Source: Polyangia bacterium
GTDB taxonomy: Bacteria > Myxococcota_A > Polyangia > Polyangiales > Polyangiaceae
Reading direction: 5' to 3'
Assembly: GCA_030426145.1 (NCBI GenBank)
Contig: JAUHZF010000034.1
Location: forward strand, 1 to 39,349
Length of the DNA: 39,349 nucleotides
The notes under the pieces were generated by a model. The model was not told where the DNA came from and searched no databases. It was given only the letters and a program-made list of their open reading frames with translations. A program made the position numbers and the translations under genes. Shown here piece by piece: positions 8,095 to 16,408 of the stretch (within the stretch, counting starts at the first letter, position 1; every line of letters begins with the position of its first letter).

Positions 8095-10326
8095 TCAGAC
8101 TTTGTGCCCCGGCGCCCATGGAGGGGTCTGCAGAGACGGGCGCCGCGTGGTGGGCACGGACTTGGCGACGACCACGTCGGTGAGGTCCTTGGCGTAGGTC
8201 ACCAGCCGCTGGTGGGGGGGCGTCTTGGGGCGCCGGTGCTCGAGATCGGCTGCGTCGAGGGCCTGGAGGCATGGCGTCGCGATGATGCGATCGCCGTCGA
8301 TGCCGAAGACCACGGCTCCGCTCGACGTGGCCACGTGGGTGGCGGCGCGGGCGGCGAGGCGCGCTGCAGCCACGCGGTCGCGCGGCGCGGGTCTGCCGCC
8401 CTGCTGCAGATGCCCGAGCACGCAGAGGCGGGTGTCGAAGCGCCCGCGGGCCTCCCCCTGGTAGATGCGGCTGAGGGCGTTGGCGTCGTAGGCGTCACTC
8501 GCGGCGTCGGCCACGAGCACGAGGCCCACCTCCCGGCCTTCTTCGAAAGAGTGGGTCAAGGCGGCGACGTCGGTCTCGAGCCGCTTGAGGTCGATGCCCT
8601 CTTCGTTGGTGTACACGGTCTCGGCCCCGGTCCCAATTCCCGTCACCGCGGCCAGGTAGCCGCACGCACGACCCATGACCTCCACCACGAAGACGCGACG
8701 TCGCGAGCCGATGGCCGATTGTTTCAGCCGGTCGACCGCCTCACAGATGGCGTTCTCCGCCGTGTCGCACCCGAGGCTACGGTCGGTGGCGGGAAGGTTG
8801 TTCGAGATGGTGGCGGGAACCACGGCGACGGGTAGGCCCATCGTTTGCAGCTGGGCTGCGGCGCGGAGGCACTCGAAGCCCCCCACCAGCACCACACCCT
8901 CGATGTCGTGGCGGGTGAGGGCTGCGTCGAGCGCCACGACATCATGTGGCTCCTGGGGCCACCAGCGATGGGTCCCGAAAACGGCGCTCCCCGCGGACGC
9001 GATGTCTTCGGTGTCGAGCCAGTCGAGCGGTCGAAGCTGGTCGTTCAGCATGCCGTGAAGGCCCTCGAGGGCCACGAGAGGCTGGTGTCCGGCATCGGCG
9101 ACCACGCGGCCAAAGGCCCGCACGGCGGCGTTCATGCCCGGCGCCGGGGCGCCGATGTGTGCGATGAGCAGGCGCTTGCCACCGTCGACCGTGAGGTCGC
9201 GGGCAGAGACCAAGGTTCGCTGGAGCTGCAAGAGCTCGGCGAACTCGGTCCCTCGGGCTTCGATGGCGTCGTCGAAGCGCTTCTCCGCGATGGCCCGCGC
9301 GACCTCCTTGGAGCCGCGCACACACTCCATCAACGGCTTGTCGATGACCTCGTGCCCACGGGTGGTCATCAAGAGCGGCTCGGCGCCGGGCGCCATGCTC
9401 ATCAGACGAGCGGCGCCTTGGGTGCCGAGCACCGTCGACATGACGCGGTCGTAGGCCGACGGTGTGCCTCCGCGTTGCACGTGGCCGAGGTTGGTGATCC
9501 GCGCCTCGACGTCGGTCTCAGCCTCGATTGCGGCCCGCACCATCTCCGCGGTGATCGGTTCCCCGTCGACGTCGCAGGCGCCCTCGGCGAGCACCACGAG
9601 CGACTTGCGTTTGCCGCGATCGCGCCCCGCCGCGATGGCGGCGCCCATCTTCTTCTGCCAGTCGTGCTCGGGGGCTTCGGGCAAGAGCACGTAGTCGGCC
9701 GCACCGCAGATCGCGGCAGCGAGGGCGAGGTAGCCGCAGTGTCGGCCCATGACCTCGAGCACGAACGAGCGCTGATGCGACCGCGCGGTGGAGGTGAGGG
9801 TGTCCATGGCGTCGACGATCCGGTGCATGGCCGAGTCACAACCGATGGTCATGTCGGTGCCCCACATGTCGTTGTCGATGGATCCGACCGCGCCGACCAC
9901 GAGCAGTTGCTCGTGGCCCTTGGTCTGCGCGGGCACGAGGTCGCCAGAACCGAGCAGCGCTTCCACGTGGGAGGGCCACTCCGATCGAAGCACGTCGGCG
10001 CCGGTGAGGGAGCCATCGCCGCCGATGATGAGGAGGCGACTCAAACCCTTCTCGATGGCGTGCTTCACCGCGAGTCGGCGTCCATCTGGGCTGCGAAACG
10101 CCGCGCACCGCGCCGTTCCGAGGGAGGTCCCGCCGAGCTGCATGATGTTGGAGACGTCGCCCCACACACAGGGGTGGATCTGGTCGCCACCGGCGACGAG
10201 GCCCGCGTACCCCTCTTGCACCACATAGACCTCCGCCCCGAGGGCGAAGGCGGCGCGCACGGCGCCGCGCACGGCTGCGTTCATGCCCGGCGCGTCACCG
10301 CCGCTCGTGAGGACCCCAATGCGCAT
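8095..10326 (-). CDS. Two-domain, eukaryote-like ATP-dependent 6-phosphofructokinase
   Basis: 743 residues, twice the usual bacterial length, made of two fused PFK domains as in animal and fungal PFK-1. N-terminal half (about 1-375) is the catalytic type: GGDGSLTGAD for ATP, GSIDNDMWGTDMTIG with base Asp151, EVMGRHCGYLAL, and LGHVQRGGTPSAYDR. C-terminal half (about 385-743) has the degenerate signatures of the eukaryotic regulatory half: GGFE in place of GGDG, ATISNN in place of the catalytic TIDND, then EVMGRACGY and LGHLQQGG. The linker motif PLMEC also matches eukaryotic PFK as I remember it. The expected reaction is fructose 6-phosphate plus ATP to fructose 1,6-bisphosphate, with a possible effector site in the second half. 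It starts 9 nt after the GH88/105 stop codon on the same strand, so it is probably co-transcribed with polysaccharide-degrading enzymes. Confidence 0.93.
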   Translation of the reverse strand: MRIGVLTSGGDAPGMNAAVRGAVRAAFALGAEVYVVQEGYAGLVAGGDQIHPCVWGDVSNIMQLGGTSLGTARCAAFRSPDGRRLAVKHAIEKGLSRLLIIGGDGSLTGADVLRSEWPSHVEALLGSGDLVPAQTKGHEQLLVVGAVGSIDNDMWGTDMTIGCDSAMHRIVDAMDTLTSTARSHQRSFVLEVMGRHCGYLALAAAICGAADYVLLPEAPEHDWQKKMGAAIAAGRDRGKRKSLVVLAEGACDVDGEPITAEMVRAAIEAETDVEARITNLGHVQRGGTPSAYDRVMSTVLGTQGAARLMSMAPGAEPLLMTTRGHEVIDKPLMECVRGSKEVARAIAEKRFDDAIEARGTEFAELLQLQRTLVSARDLTVDGGKRLLIAHIGAPAPGMNAAVRAFGRVVADAGHQPLVALEGLHGMLNDQLRPLDWLDTEDIASAGSAVFGTHRWWPQEPHDVVALDAALTRHDIEGVVLVGGFECLRAAAQLQTMGLPVAVVPATISNNLPATDRSLGCDTAENAICEAVDRLKQSAIGSRRRVFVVEVMGRACGYLAAVTGIGTGAETVYTNEEGIDLKRLETDVAALTHSFEEGREVGLVLVADAASDAYDANALSRIYQGEARGRFDTRLCVLGHLQQGGRPAPRDRVAAARLAARAATHVATSSGAVVFGIDGDRIIATPCLQALDAADLEHRRPKTPPHQRLVTYAKDLTDVVVAKSVPTTRRPSLQTPPWAPGHKV

Positions 10327-10335
10327 GGGGCGTTT

Positions 10336-11514
10336 CTAGAACAAGCCAGAGGTCTCGACGAGGGAGATGAGCACCGCGCCCACGCCGTAGGGGATGTCGG
10401 CCTCGACGGGCACGGCAGCGTAGTCGTCGAATTCGCCGACGGTGGTGGGGCCACTGATCCCTTCGACCGAGCCTTCGGGGGTGATCTGGCTCTCGACCCC
10501 GACCATCCCGGCCTCGATGGCGGGGAGCACCTCGTCGCCGAGAAACCCCAGGCGATGGCCGCGGGCCATGCCCGCGCAGAAGAGGGCGCTGGCACTGGTC
10601 TCGAGGTAGGTCTCGCCCGGGCGGTTGACGATGGTCCACCACAGCCCGGTGGTGGGATCCTGCGCGGCGAGGATGGCCTGGACCTGCTTGGCCAAGGCCG
10701 CCTCGACGACCTCGTCGCGCTCGCCGCGGTCCATTCGAACCCGGAGGTAGTCGTACCCGGCGGCGGTGACCCACGCATTGCCTCGTGCCCAGTAGACGTC
10801 GGGGGTCTGGGCGGAGACGGGCCAGTCGTGCGCGTGCACCATCCAGCCCCCGTCGTCTTGCAACGCGTCGATGAAGATCCGGTACTGCTCGGCCAGCGCG
10901 TCGAGGGGGACGACCTCTCCCGTGAACTCACCCCACGCGGTGAGCACGACGCCGAACATGAACAGCGAGTCGAGCCAGAGCGAGATGCCGAAGAGGTCCT
11001 GCGTGCCCAGGTGGTTGAGTCCGCCCTCGGCGGTACGAAGGGCTTCGTCGTCGAGGTAGCGGAGCACGCGCTCGACCACCGCGCGGTAGGCGGGGTCGCA
11101 GGTCTCTCGGTAGAGCGCGAGGGCCGAGGCTGCGGTTGGGCAGCGGTCGCTCGAGACGACGAGCGTGTCGTAGCCGGCGGCGACCCAACGATCGATGTAG
11201 GCCTTGTAGTAGTCCCGAATGCGCGTCTCTCCCGTGAGCCGGTAGAGCTCGATCATGCCCACCATGAGCACAGCGTCCTCCCAGTCCCACTTCGCTTCGG
11301 TGGCGGGATGCGCCGCGATGTAGCGGTCGGCGATGGTGAGGGCGAGGGTCGCCTCGGGCCCATTCGGGTCACGGGTGGAGGCAAACGTGAGGTCGCCCCC
11401 TAGGGCCTTTGCTTCGCAGACGACGCCGGGGTCATCGGGGTCGCTCGAGCAGCCCATCGCGAAGCCACAGAGCGCGAGCAGCTCGCGTCGACCGAGCGTC
11501 AACGGACGCTTCAT
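10336..11514 (-). CDS. Lipoprotein GH88/GH105-type unsaturated uronyl hydrolase
   Basis: 392-residue predicted exported lipoprotein: a short basic N-terminus, a hydrophobic stretch and lipobox FAMGC with Cys22. The body is an (alpha/alpha)6-barrel type sequence with motifs of the GH88/GH105 family: WLDSLFMFG, which holds the likely catalytic Asp, and YWARGNAW. These enzymes remove the 4,5-unsaturated uronic acid left at the non-reducing end of oligosaccharides by polysaccharide lyases, and the gene directly upstream encodes such a lyase. ATG 11514 lies one base after the lyase stop codon (TGA-C-ATG), so the two are almost certainly translated from one mRNA. The frame is open upstream to 11595 but that part overlaps the lyase gene. 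The exact substrate cannot be read from the sequence. Confidence 0.85.
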   Translation of the reverse strand: MKRPLTLGRRELLALCGFAMGCSSDPDDPGVVCEAKALGGDLTFASTRDPNGPEATLALTIADRYIAAHPATEAKWDWEDAVLMVGMIELYRLTGETRIRDYYKAYIDRWVAAGYDTLVVSSDRCPTAASALALYRETCDPAYRAVVERVLRYLDDEALRTAEGGLNHLGTQDLFGISLWLDSLFMFGVVLTAWGEFTGEVVPLDALAEQYRIFIDALQDDGGWMVHAHDWPVSAQTPDVYWARGNAWVTAAGYDYLRVRMDRGERDEVVEAALAKQVQAILAAQDPTTGLWWTIVNRPGETYLETSASALFCAGMARGHRLGFLGDEVLPAIEAGMVGVESQITPEGSVEGISGPTTVGEFDDYAAVPVEADIPYGVGAVLISLVETSGLF

Positions 11515-11515
11515 G

Positions 11516-13768
11516 TCAGTTGGCTCCCTCCGAGAGCACCACCGGATCACTGCCGCTGAGGATGGGCGTGCCGTCGCGGGTGACCTCGCTCCCACGGGCC
11601 ATGAGGGCGAAGCCGGCGTTCAGAGACACGACCGTGAGCTCGGCATCGGTGGTGAAGACGGTGGCATCGACGGTGAGGCTCGTGTCGGCCCCGTTGCGTC
11701 GAAGCCACACGAGCTCGCGTTCCCCACTTGCGCTCTCGACCGTGAAGGCGGCGCCTGCGCCACCCGCGTCGAGGCGCGTGACGACGAGGGGCGCATCATC
11801 GCCTCCGGCCGCGCCGACACGGTAGGGGGCGAGCACGGAGAGGAAGCCGGGGGCGAGGGCGGTGACATCGCCGTCGATGACCCCATGGTCTTGCACGTTG
11901 CGCTCGCGATCGAAGGCGCCCACGTGGGGAGCGGCGCCGGGCGTGTAGGGAGGCTCGGCCACAGTGACCGCGATGGGCGTGAGCTCGCCTTCGCTCGCGG
12001 CGGCGAGGAAGACGTCGACGCCGGCCCGCTCGCGTTCCCATTTGGCGCCGCTGACGACAGCGAGCGGGTCTCCACTGCCGGCCCAGACGTCGAAGGTGCC
12101 GCCCACGTCTTTGCCGGCCCAACCGCCGAGGCGGAACGTGTGGCGTCGCGGGGTGGTGGCGGTGGTGGTAATGCGATCGGCAACCACGAAGTAGCGCTGC
12201 CGCACGAAGACCACGCTTCGCTCGATGTCGCTCGACGAGTAGCTCTGATGGGCCTCGGCGTAGGCGAGGGCGTCACCGTCGAGCGCATTCTCGAGGAAGG
12301 CGTCGGCATCGCCGAAGTCGATGAGCAGGCCCTTCTCGGGCGCACCGTGGCCGTCGATGAGGAGGGTGTTGTGGGAACCGCCGTCGGCGGTGACGGCGTT
12401 GTCGAGCTCGTCGGGCTTGTGGTACCCGGGGTCGAGCAGCAGATACTCTCCATAGGCGGCGAGGGAGAAGGAGAGACCGTCGACGTGATCGTGCAGCGTC
12501 TTTCGGGCGCTTCCGTTCTCTGCCACCAATAATAGCCAGCGGTCGTCGGCACCCCATCCGGACCGAAAGACGGCGTTGCCGGCCACGGGCATGAACTTGT
12601 TCCGCCACGACGGCTCCACCGGTTCGACTGCATCGTTCACCCACACCAAGTGGTGGGCGGAGAGATCCAAACCCCAGGTGTAGGTGGCGTCGCCAGAGAC
12701 GGGTGGCGCCGTGTCGACGTCCCAGCGGAGATGACCGCTTGCGCCGAAGCTCGTGAGAATGGCGCCCCCATTGTGATGGAGGAAGTTGGCGTCGGCGAGC
12801 GGGGGCCGGTACCCATTGGGCAACCGGAGGTTGAGGCTCCAGTCGAGGCTCTTGAAGAGGCCGGAGCCAGGGTCGTCGAGCGGGTTGTCGAAGGTGAAGT
12901 CGACGCCGTCCTGGCATCCGTGGTTGGTCCAGGGATCGGCGTCCTGACGGTTGCGGCAATCGTATTGAAAGACGCGGCTCGCCTTGTCGGGGTCGTTCCG
13001 CATCGCGAGCAGAAAGGCGATGGCCGGTCCGTAGGCGAAGGCGTAGTAAAAGGGTCCTTCGCTCACGCCACCATCGGACTGGATGTAATGGCCGTTGGGG
13101 CCGAGCAGGTAGTCGAGCTCGCTCACCGACCAGTTGGCCCAGAGCTGTGACTGGGGGTGGTCGGGGAAGGTGATGGCCACCATCCCGATGCTGGCCGCGG
13201 TGCGAATGGGGTGGTTGTTCTGTGCGAAACCCAGGATCGATTGGAGGTTGATCGAGGTGTCGACGAACTTGTCGAAGAACTTCGCCGTGACCTCTGTGAC
13301 CAGGCGCTGCATCTCCGCCGCTTCATCCGGACTGAGGTCGCCGCGACCGCGAAGCAGGTCGAAGGCGGTGCAGTAGGGCATGAGCACCCGCGGCATGCGG
13401 ATGTTCACGTCCCAGGTTTGGTTGGTCTCGAAGTCGGTGGGCAGGCCGAGCAGAATCGACTTGGCGCGTGCCGCGGCGGCGTCGTCGTCGAACAGCCAGG
13501 CGAGCACGGCGTTGGCCTGGGCGATGGCCATGTTGTGCCCGATCGCACCGTGGTCCCACGCGTCGGGGTTGGGTGTCTCCAGTTCTCGGGCTGCGATGTC
13601 GCGCACCACCTCGAGGTAGGTGTCGAACGGAGCCGTGTTCGCTTTGACCGCGATGGCGTCCTTCATGTCGGCCGGAGCCAAGATGGAAGGGGGCGGCATG
13701 TCGAGCGCGGCCTCCTCACTTGCGCACCCCACACCGGCAAGAAGCAACGCCAACGGCGCAGCCCTCAT
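11516..13768 (-). CDS. Lipoprotein polysaccharide lyase (alginate lyase / heparinase II/III-like)
   Basis: 750-residue predicted surface or periplasmic lipoprotein with lipobox AGVGC (Cys15). The N-terminal half is an alpha-helical toroid domain with the motif FAQNNHPIRTAASIGM, matching the Asn-Asn-His-x-x-Arg type active-site segment of alginate-lyase-like PL families. The C-terminal half is a heparinase II/III-like beta-sandwich with KTLHDHVDGLSFSLAAYGEYLLLDPGY. This two-part layout is shared by PL15, PL17, PL12 and relatives, which cut uronate-containing glycans by beta-elimination. Start: ATG 13768 gives a standard lipoprotein signal; an in-frame ATG at 13816 would add 16 Arg-rich residues. 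First gene of the four-gene run ending at 6849. No transporter or uronate catabolic genes accompany it here. Confidence 0.85.
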   Translation of the reverse strand: MRAAPLALLLAGVGCASEEAALDMPPPSILAPADMKDAIAVKANTAPFDTYLEVVRDIAARELETPNPDAWDHGAIGHNMAIAQANAVLAWLFDDDAAAARAKSILLGLPTDFETNQTWDVNIRMPRVLMPYCTAFDLLRGRGDLSPDEAAEMQRLVTEVTAKFFDKFVDTSINLQSILGFAQNNHPIRTAASIGMVAITFPDHPQSQLWANWSVSELDYLLGPNGHYIQSDGGVSEGPFYYAFAYGPAIAFLLAMRNDPDKASRVFQYDCRNRQDADPWTNHGCQDGVDFTFDNPLDDPGSGLFKSLDWSLNLRLPNGYRPPLADANFLHHNGGAILTSFGASGHLRWDVDTAPPVSGDATYTWGLDLSAHHLVWVNDAVEPVEPSWRNKFMPVAGNAVFRSGWGADDRWLLLVAENGSARKTLHDHVDGLSFSLAAYGEYLLLDPGYHKPDELDNAVTADGGSHNTLLIDGHGAPEKGLLIDFGDADAFLENALDGDALAYAEAHQSYSSSDIERSVVFVRQRYFVVADRITTTATTPRRHTFRLGGWAGKDVGGTFDVWAGSGDPLAVVSGAKWERERAGVDVFLAAASEGELTPIAVTVAEPPYTPGAAPHVGAFDRERNVQDHGVIDGDVTALAPGFLSVLAPYRVGAAGGDDAPLVVTRLDAGGAGAAFTVESASGERELVWLRRNGADTSLTVDATVFTTDAELTVVSLNAGFALMARGSEVTRDGTPILSGSDPVVLSEGAN

Positions 13769-13995
13769 GACGGCTTTCGCCCCGACCCGCCTACCCCTGC
13801 CCATGGAGCGACTCATGACACAAGTTGCCGTGGTGCACTACATCGGCGCCGCGGCCGAGCTTGCCCGAAAGCATGGAGAAGAGGAGCCATCTCGATACGC
13901 CTGAACCCGTTTCCGGGGCCCAACCCAGGTTGAGCCAGGAAGAACACTGTGCCTGGGCGAAGGGGAGATAGCGCCTAAAGCGGCCTAAAACCGCG
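13769..13995. other. Non-coding part of the lyase-guaB1 divergent intergenic region
   Basis: This stretch, together with the repeat that follows and a further 36 nt, makes a 419-nt gene-free region between divergent genes. I see no convincing promoter. A 33-codon frame (13803-13904, +) exists but has no recognisable features. The segment CGCCTAAAGCGGCCTAAAACC just before the repeat contains CCTAAA twice. Confidence 0.5.
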
Positions 13996-14151
<156 letters not shown>

Positions 14152-14187
14152 TACGAACTTCGCGCCGGCAGAACTAGCGTCGAGCCC

Positions 14188-15636
14188 ATGCGGTTTTTGC
14201 ACCCCGAGCTCGACGAGGCACGTGAGCTGTCGCTGGAGGATGTCTTCATTTGTCCCGGCTATTTCGATGGCGGTTCGCGGCTCGATGTCGACCTGACCCC
14301 CGACGACTTTGCAGGTGGCTCGCATCCCGTGGTGGCGGCGAACATGAACGCCGTGACGGGCAAGCGCATGGCCGAGACCATGGCGCGCTACGGCGGCCTC
14401 GGGGTGCTGCCGCAGGACATGGCGCTCGAGACGGTGGAGCGCATCGTGCACCACATCCATGCGGCCCACGTGCGTTTCGACACGCCGCTCTCGGTCAAAC
14501 CGGAGGCCACCCTTCGTGATGTGGCCGGGATCATTCTCAAGCGGGCGCACGACATGGTGGTGGTGGTCGATGAAGACCAGCGGCCCATCGGCATCGTGAC
14601 GACGTCCGACCTGCGCGACCGAGACCAGTACACCCCAGTGCACCGGCTCATGCGCAAGGAGCTCGTGACGGTGACCACCGATGTCGACAATCGGGCCGCC
14701 TTCGAGAGGATGGAGAGCCAGCGTGTGAAGGCTACGCCCGTGGTCGACGGGCAGGGGCGCCTGGTCGGCATCATCACCAAGAAGGACGCCGTACGCCTCG
14801 AGCTGCTCACGCCCGCCCTCGACCGCGACGGGCGGCTCATGGTGGCGGCGGCGGTTGGGATTTCGAAGGACGCACCCGACACCGCGCGGTCACTGGTGGA
14901 CATGGGGGTCGGGGCCATCGTCATCGACACCGCCCACGGCCATCAGCGCCGTATGGTCGAGGTCATCGCCGCCGTGCGGCAGGTCATCGGCGATGCCGTG
15001 CCTTTGGTGGCGGGCAACGTGTGCACCGCCGAAGGGGCGCGCGTTCTGTGCGAGGCGGGCGCGGATGTGATCAAGGTGAATGTGGGGCCGGGCGCGATGT
15101 GCACCACCCGCATGCAGACCGGGGCGGGTCGCCCGAGCTTTACCTCGGTGCTTCACTGCGCGCGCGAAGCGCAGAAGTACGGCAAGCACGTCTGGGCTGA
15201 CGGGGGCGTGCGGTATCCACGGGACATGGCCCTCTACCTGGCGGCCGGCGCCTCTCGGGTGATGGTGGGCACGATGCTCGCCGGAACCTACGAGAGCCCG
15301 GGGGACATCAAAGAAGACCCAGAAGGGTTTCTCTACAAAGAGAACTACGGGATGGCGAGCGCGCGCGCGGTGCACGATCGCAACGAGGGTGAGGTCTCGT
15401 TCGACCGGGCCAAGAAGGCCTTCTTTCGCGAAGGGATTTCGTCGTCACGCATCTATCTGCGCGAGGGTTTCGAGAGCGTAGGGGCCATCCTGACCGATGC
15501 GATCAGCGGGCTTCTCAGCAGTGTGACCTACGCCGGCGCACGCAACCTCGTGGCCTTCCGAGAGGGCGTGGTGGTGGGCACACAGACCCCCGGGGGCTTC
15601 GCCGAGGGGCGACCGCACGGTCGCGTGCGGCGTTGA
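14188..15636 (+). CDS. guaB1: GuaB1-type IMP dehydrogenase/GMP reductase family protein with CBS domains
   Basis: 482-residue TIM-barrel enzyme of purine nucleotide interconversion. The N-terminus [20 protein letters not shown] resembles the actinobacterial GuaB1 start, which fixes the start at ATG 14188 and excludes translation of the repeat upstream. Two CBS motifs lie at about residues 98-205. The catalytic loop reads [18 protein letters not shown] with Cys305, rather than the GPGSICTTR of classical IMPDH, and the downstream blocks [26 protein letters not shown] and EGISSSR are also GuaB1-like. Mycobacterial GuaB1 has been shown to be a GMP reductase, converting GMP to IMP with NADPH, so I infer that activity here rather than IMP oxidation. 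The distinction rests on remembered family motifs and would need a tree to confirm. Confidence 0.88.
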   Translation: MRFLHPELDEARELSLEDVFICPGYFDGGSRLDVDLTPDDFAGGSHPVVAANMNAVTGKRMAETMARYGGLGVLPQDMALETVERIVHHIHAAHVRFDTPLSVKPEATLRDVAGIILKRAHDMVVVVDEDQRPIGIVTTSDLRDRDQYTPVHRLMRKELVTVTTDVDNRAAFERMESQRVKATPVVDGQGRLVGIITKKDAVRLELLTPALDRDGRLMVAAAVGISKDAPDTARSLVDMGVGAIVIDTAHGHQRRMVEVIAAVRQVIGDAVPLVAGNVCTAEGARVLCEAGADVIKVNVGPGAMCTTRMQTGAGRPSFTSVLHCAREAQKYGKHVWADGGVRYPRDMALYLAAGASRVMVGTMLAGTYESPGDIKEDPEGFLYKENYGMASARAVHDRNEGEVSFDRAKKAFFREGISSSRIYLREGFESVGAILTDAISGLLSSVTYAGARNLVAFREGVVVGTQTPGGFAEGRPHGRVRR

Positions 15637-15668
15637 CGTTGCCCATGGTACGTGTGTAGGACCACGTC

Positions 15669-15692
15669 CCACGCTCCAGGTCCGGAGCGTGG
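15669..15692 (+). terminator. Strong hairpin after guaB1
   Basis: Perfect 9-bp inverted repeat CCACGCTCC / GGAGCGTGG with a 6-nt loop, 32 nt after the guaB1 stop codon and 45 nt before the next start codon. Probably a terminator or processing hairpin; there is no T-tract after it. Confidence 0.5.
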
Positions 15693-15737
15693 CTTGCTCG
15701 GGGACGACGGTCCCGAAGGCGGGGGAAAGAGGAACTG

Positions 15738-16385
15738 ATGCAGCGATGGATGCTTTTTGGGCTGGCGGGGGCGATGGCCTTCTCCGCGTGGGCGTGTGGT
15801 GATTCCGAGGACGATACGGGCGCGGGCGGCGGCGGCGGCACCACGACCTCGTCGAGCAGCGGCGCTACGGGTGTGACGACCGGCACCATGGCCACCAGCA
15901 CCTCCACCACCACCGGTGGCGGCGGCTCCACCCCCTGCAGCGAAGCGTGCGACAAGCTCGAAGACGTCTGCATGTACGGCAGCGGCTACTGCGCGCTGAA
16001 CGGCAACCTCGGCTTCGCCGACCTCAACACCTGTGGCGGCGTCAATGCTGAGTGCACTGCCCAGTGTGTGCTCGACGACGCCTGCATGGATGTGGGGCTG
16101 CTCTTCGACGTGCTCACCACCGAGCAGGGCGTGCTCGACTGCGTCGCCGCCTGCTACCCCACCTGCTTCGCGTGCGTGCTCAACAACTGCGACTCGCCGC
16201 GCCACGCGGCTTCGCAGGACGACAGCGAGAACGGCCGCGCCTACCTCGAGTGCCTCGCGGGCTGCCAGGACAACGACACCACCTGTGCTGCGGGCTGCGC
16301 GACGAACAACCCGGGCGGCACGACCACCAACGTCGACACCTGCGCGCAGACGAACTGCGACGCCCAGTGCTTCGGCGGCACCTGA
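15738..16385 (+). CDS. Cys-rich lipoprotein of unknown function
   Basis: 215 residues. A signal sequence ends in lipobox AWAC (Cys20). Residues about 28-65 are a low-complexity Gly/Thr/Ser linker, and the rest is a domain with 20 cysteines, an even number that fits an oxidised, disulfide-rich extracellular domain. Spacing is irregular, with repeated elements of the form C-x3-C and C-x4-C. Surface lipoproteins of this style (Thr/Ser/Gly linker plus Cys-rich module) are very common in Polyangia-type myxobacteria. An AGAGGA ribosome-binding site lies just upstream of ATG 15738. No function can be assigned. Confidence 0.85.
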   Translation: MQRWMLFGLAGAMAFSAWACGDSEDDTGAGGGGGTTTSSSSGATGVTTGTMATSTSTTTGGGGSTPCSEACDKLEDVCMYGSGYCALNGNLGFADLNTCGGVNAECTAQCVLDDACMDVGLLFDVLTTEQGVLDCVAACYPTCFACVLNNCDSPRHAASQDDSENGRAYLECLAGCQDNDTTCAAGCATNNPGGTTTNVDTCAQTNCDAQCFGGT

Positions 16386-16406
16386 GCCACACCGGCTCGA
16401 GTGGCT
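16385..16406. terminator. Hairpin between convergent lipoprotein and DEAD-box genes
   Basis: 6-bp stem AGCCAC / GTGGCT with a 10-nt loop, filling the 23-nt gap between two convergent genes. Short and without a T-tract, so only a possible bidirectional terminator. Confidence 0.3.
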
Positions 16407-16408
16407 AG

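Noticed and set aside
8845..11403. 852-codon + strand frame opposite PFK and the GH88/105 gene
   Set aside because: Composition rich in Gly, His, Val and Asp without motifs; it crosses two real genes on the other strand.
13803..13904. 33-codon + strand frame in the lyase-guaB1 gap
   Set aside because: No ribosome-binding site, motif or conservation evidence; it overlaps the possible longer lyase start.
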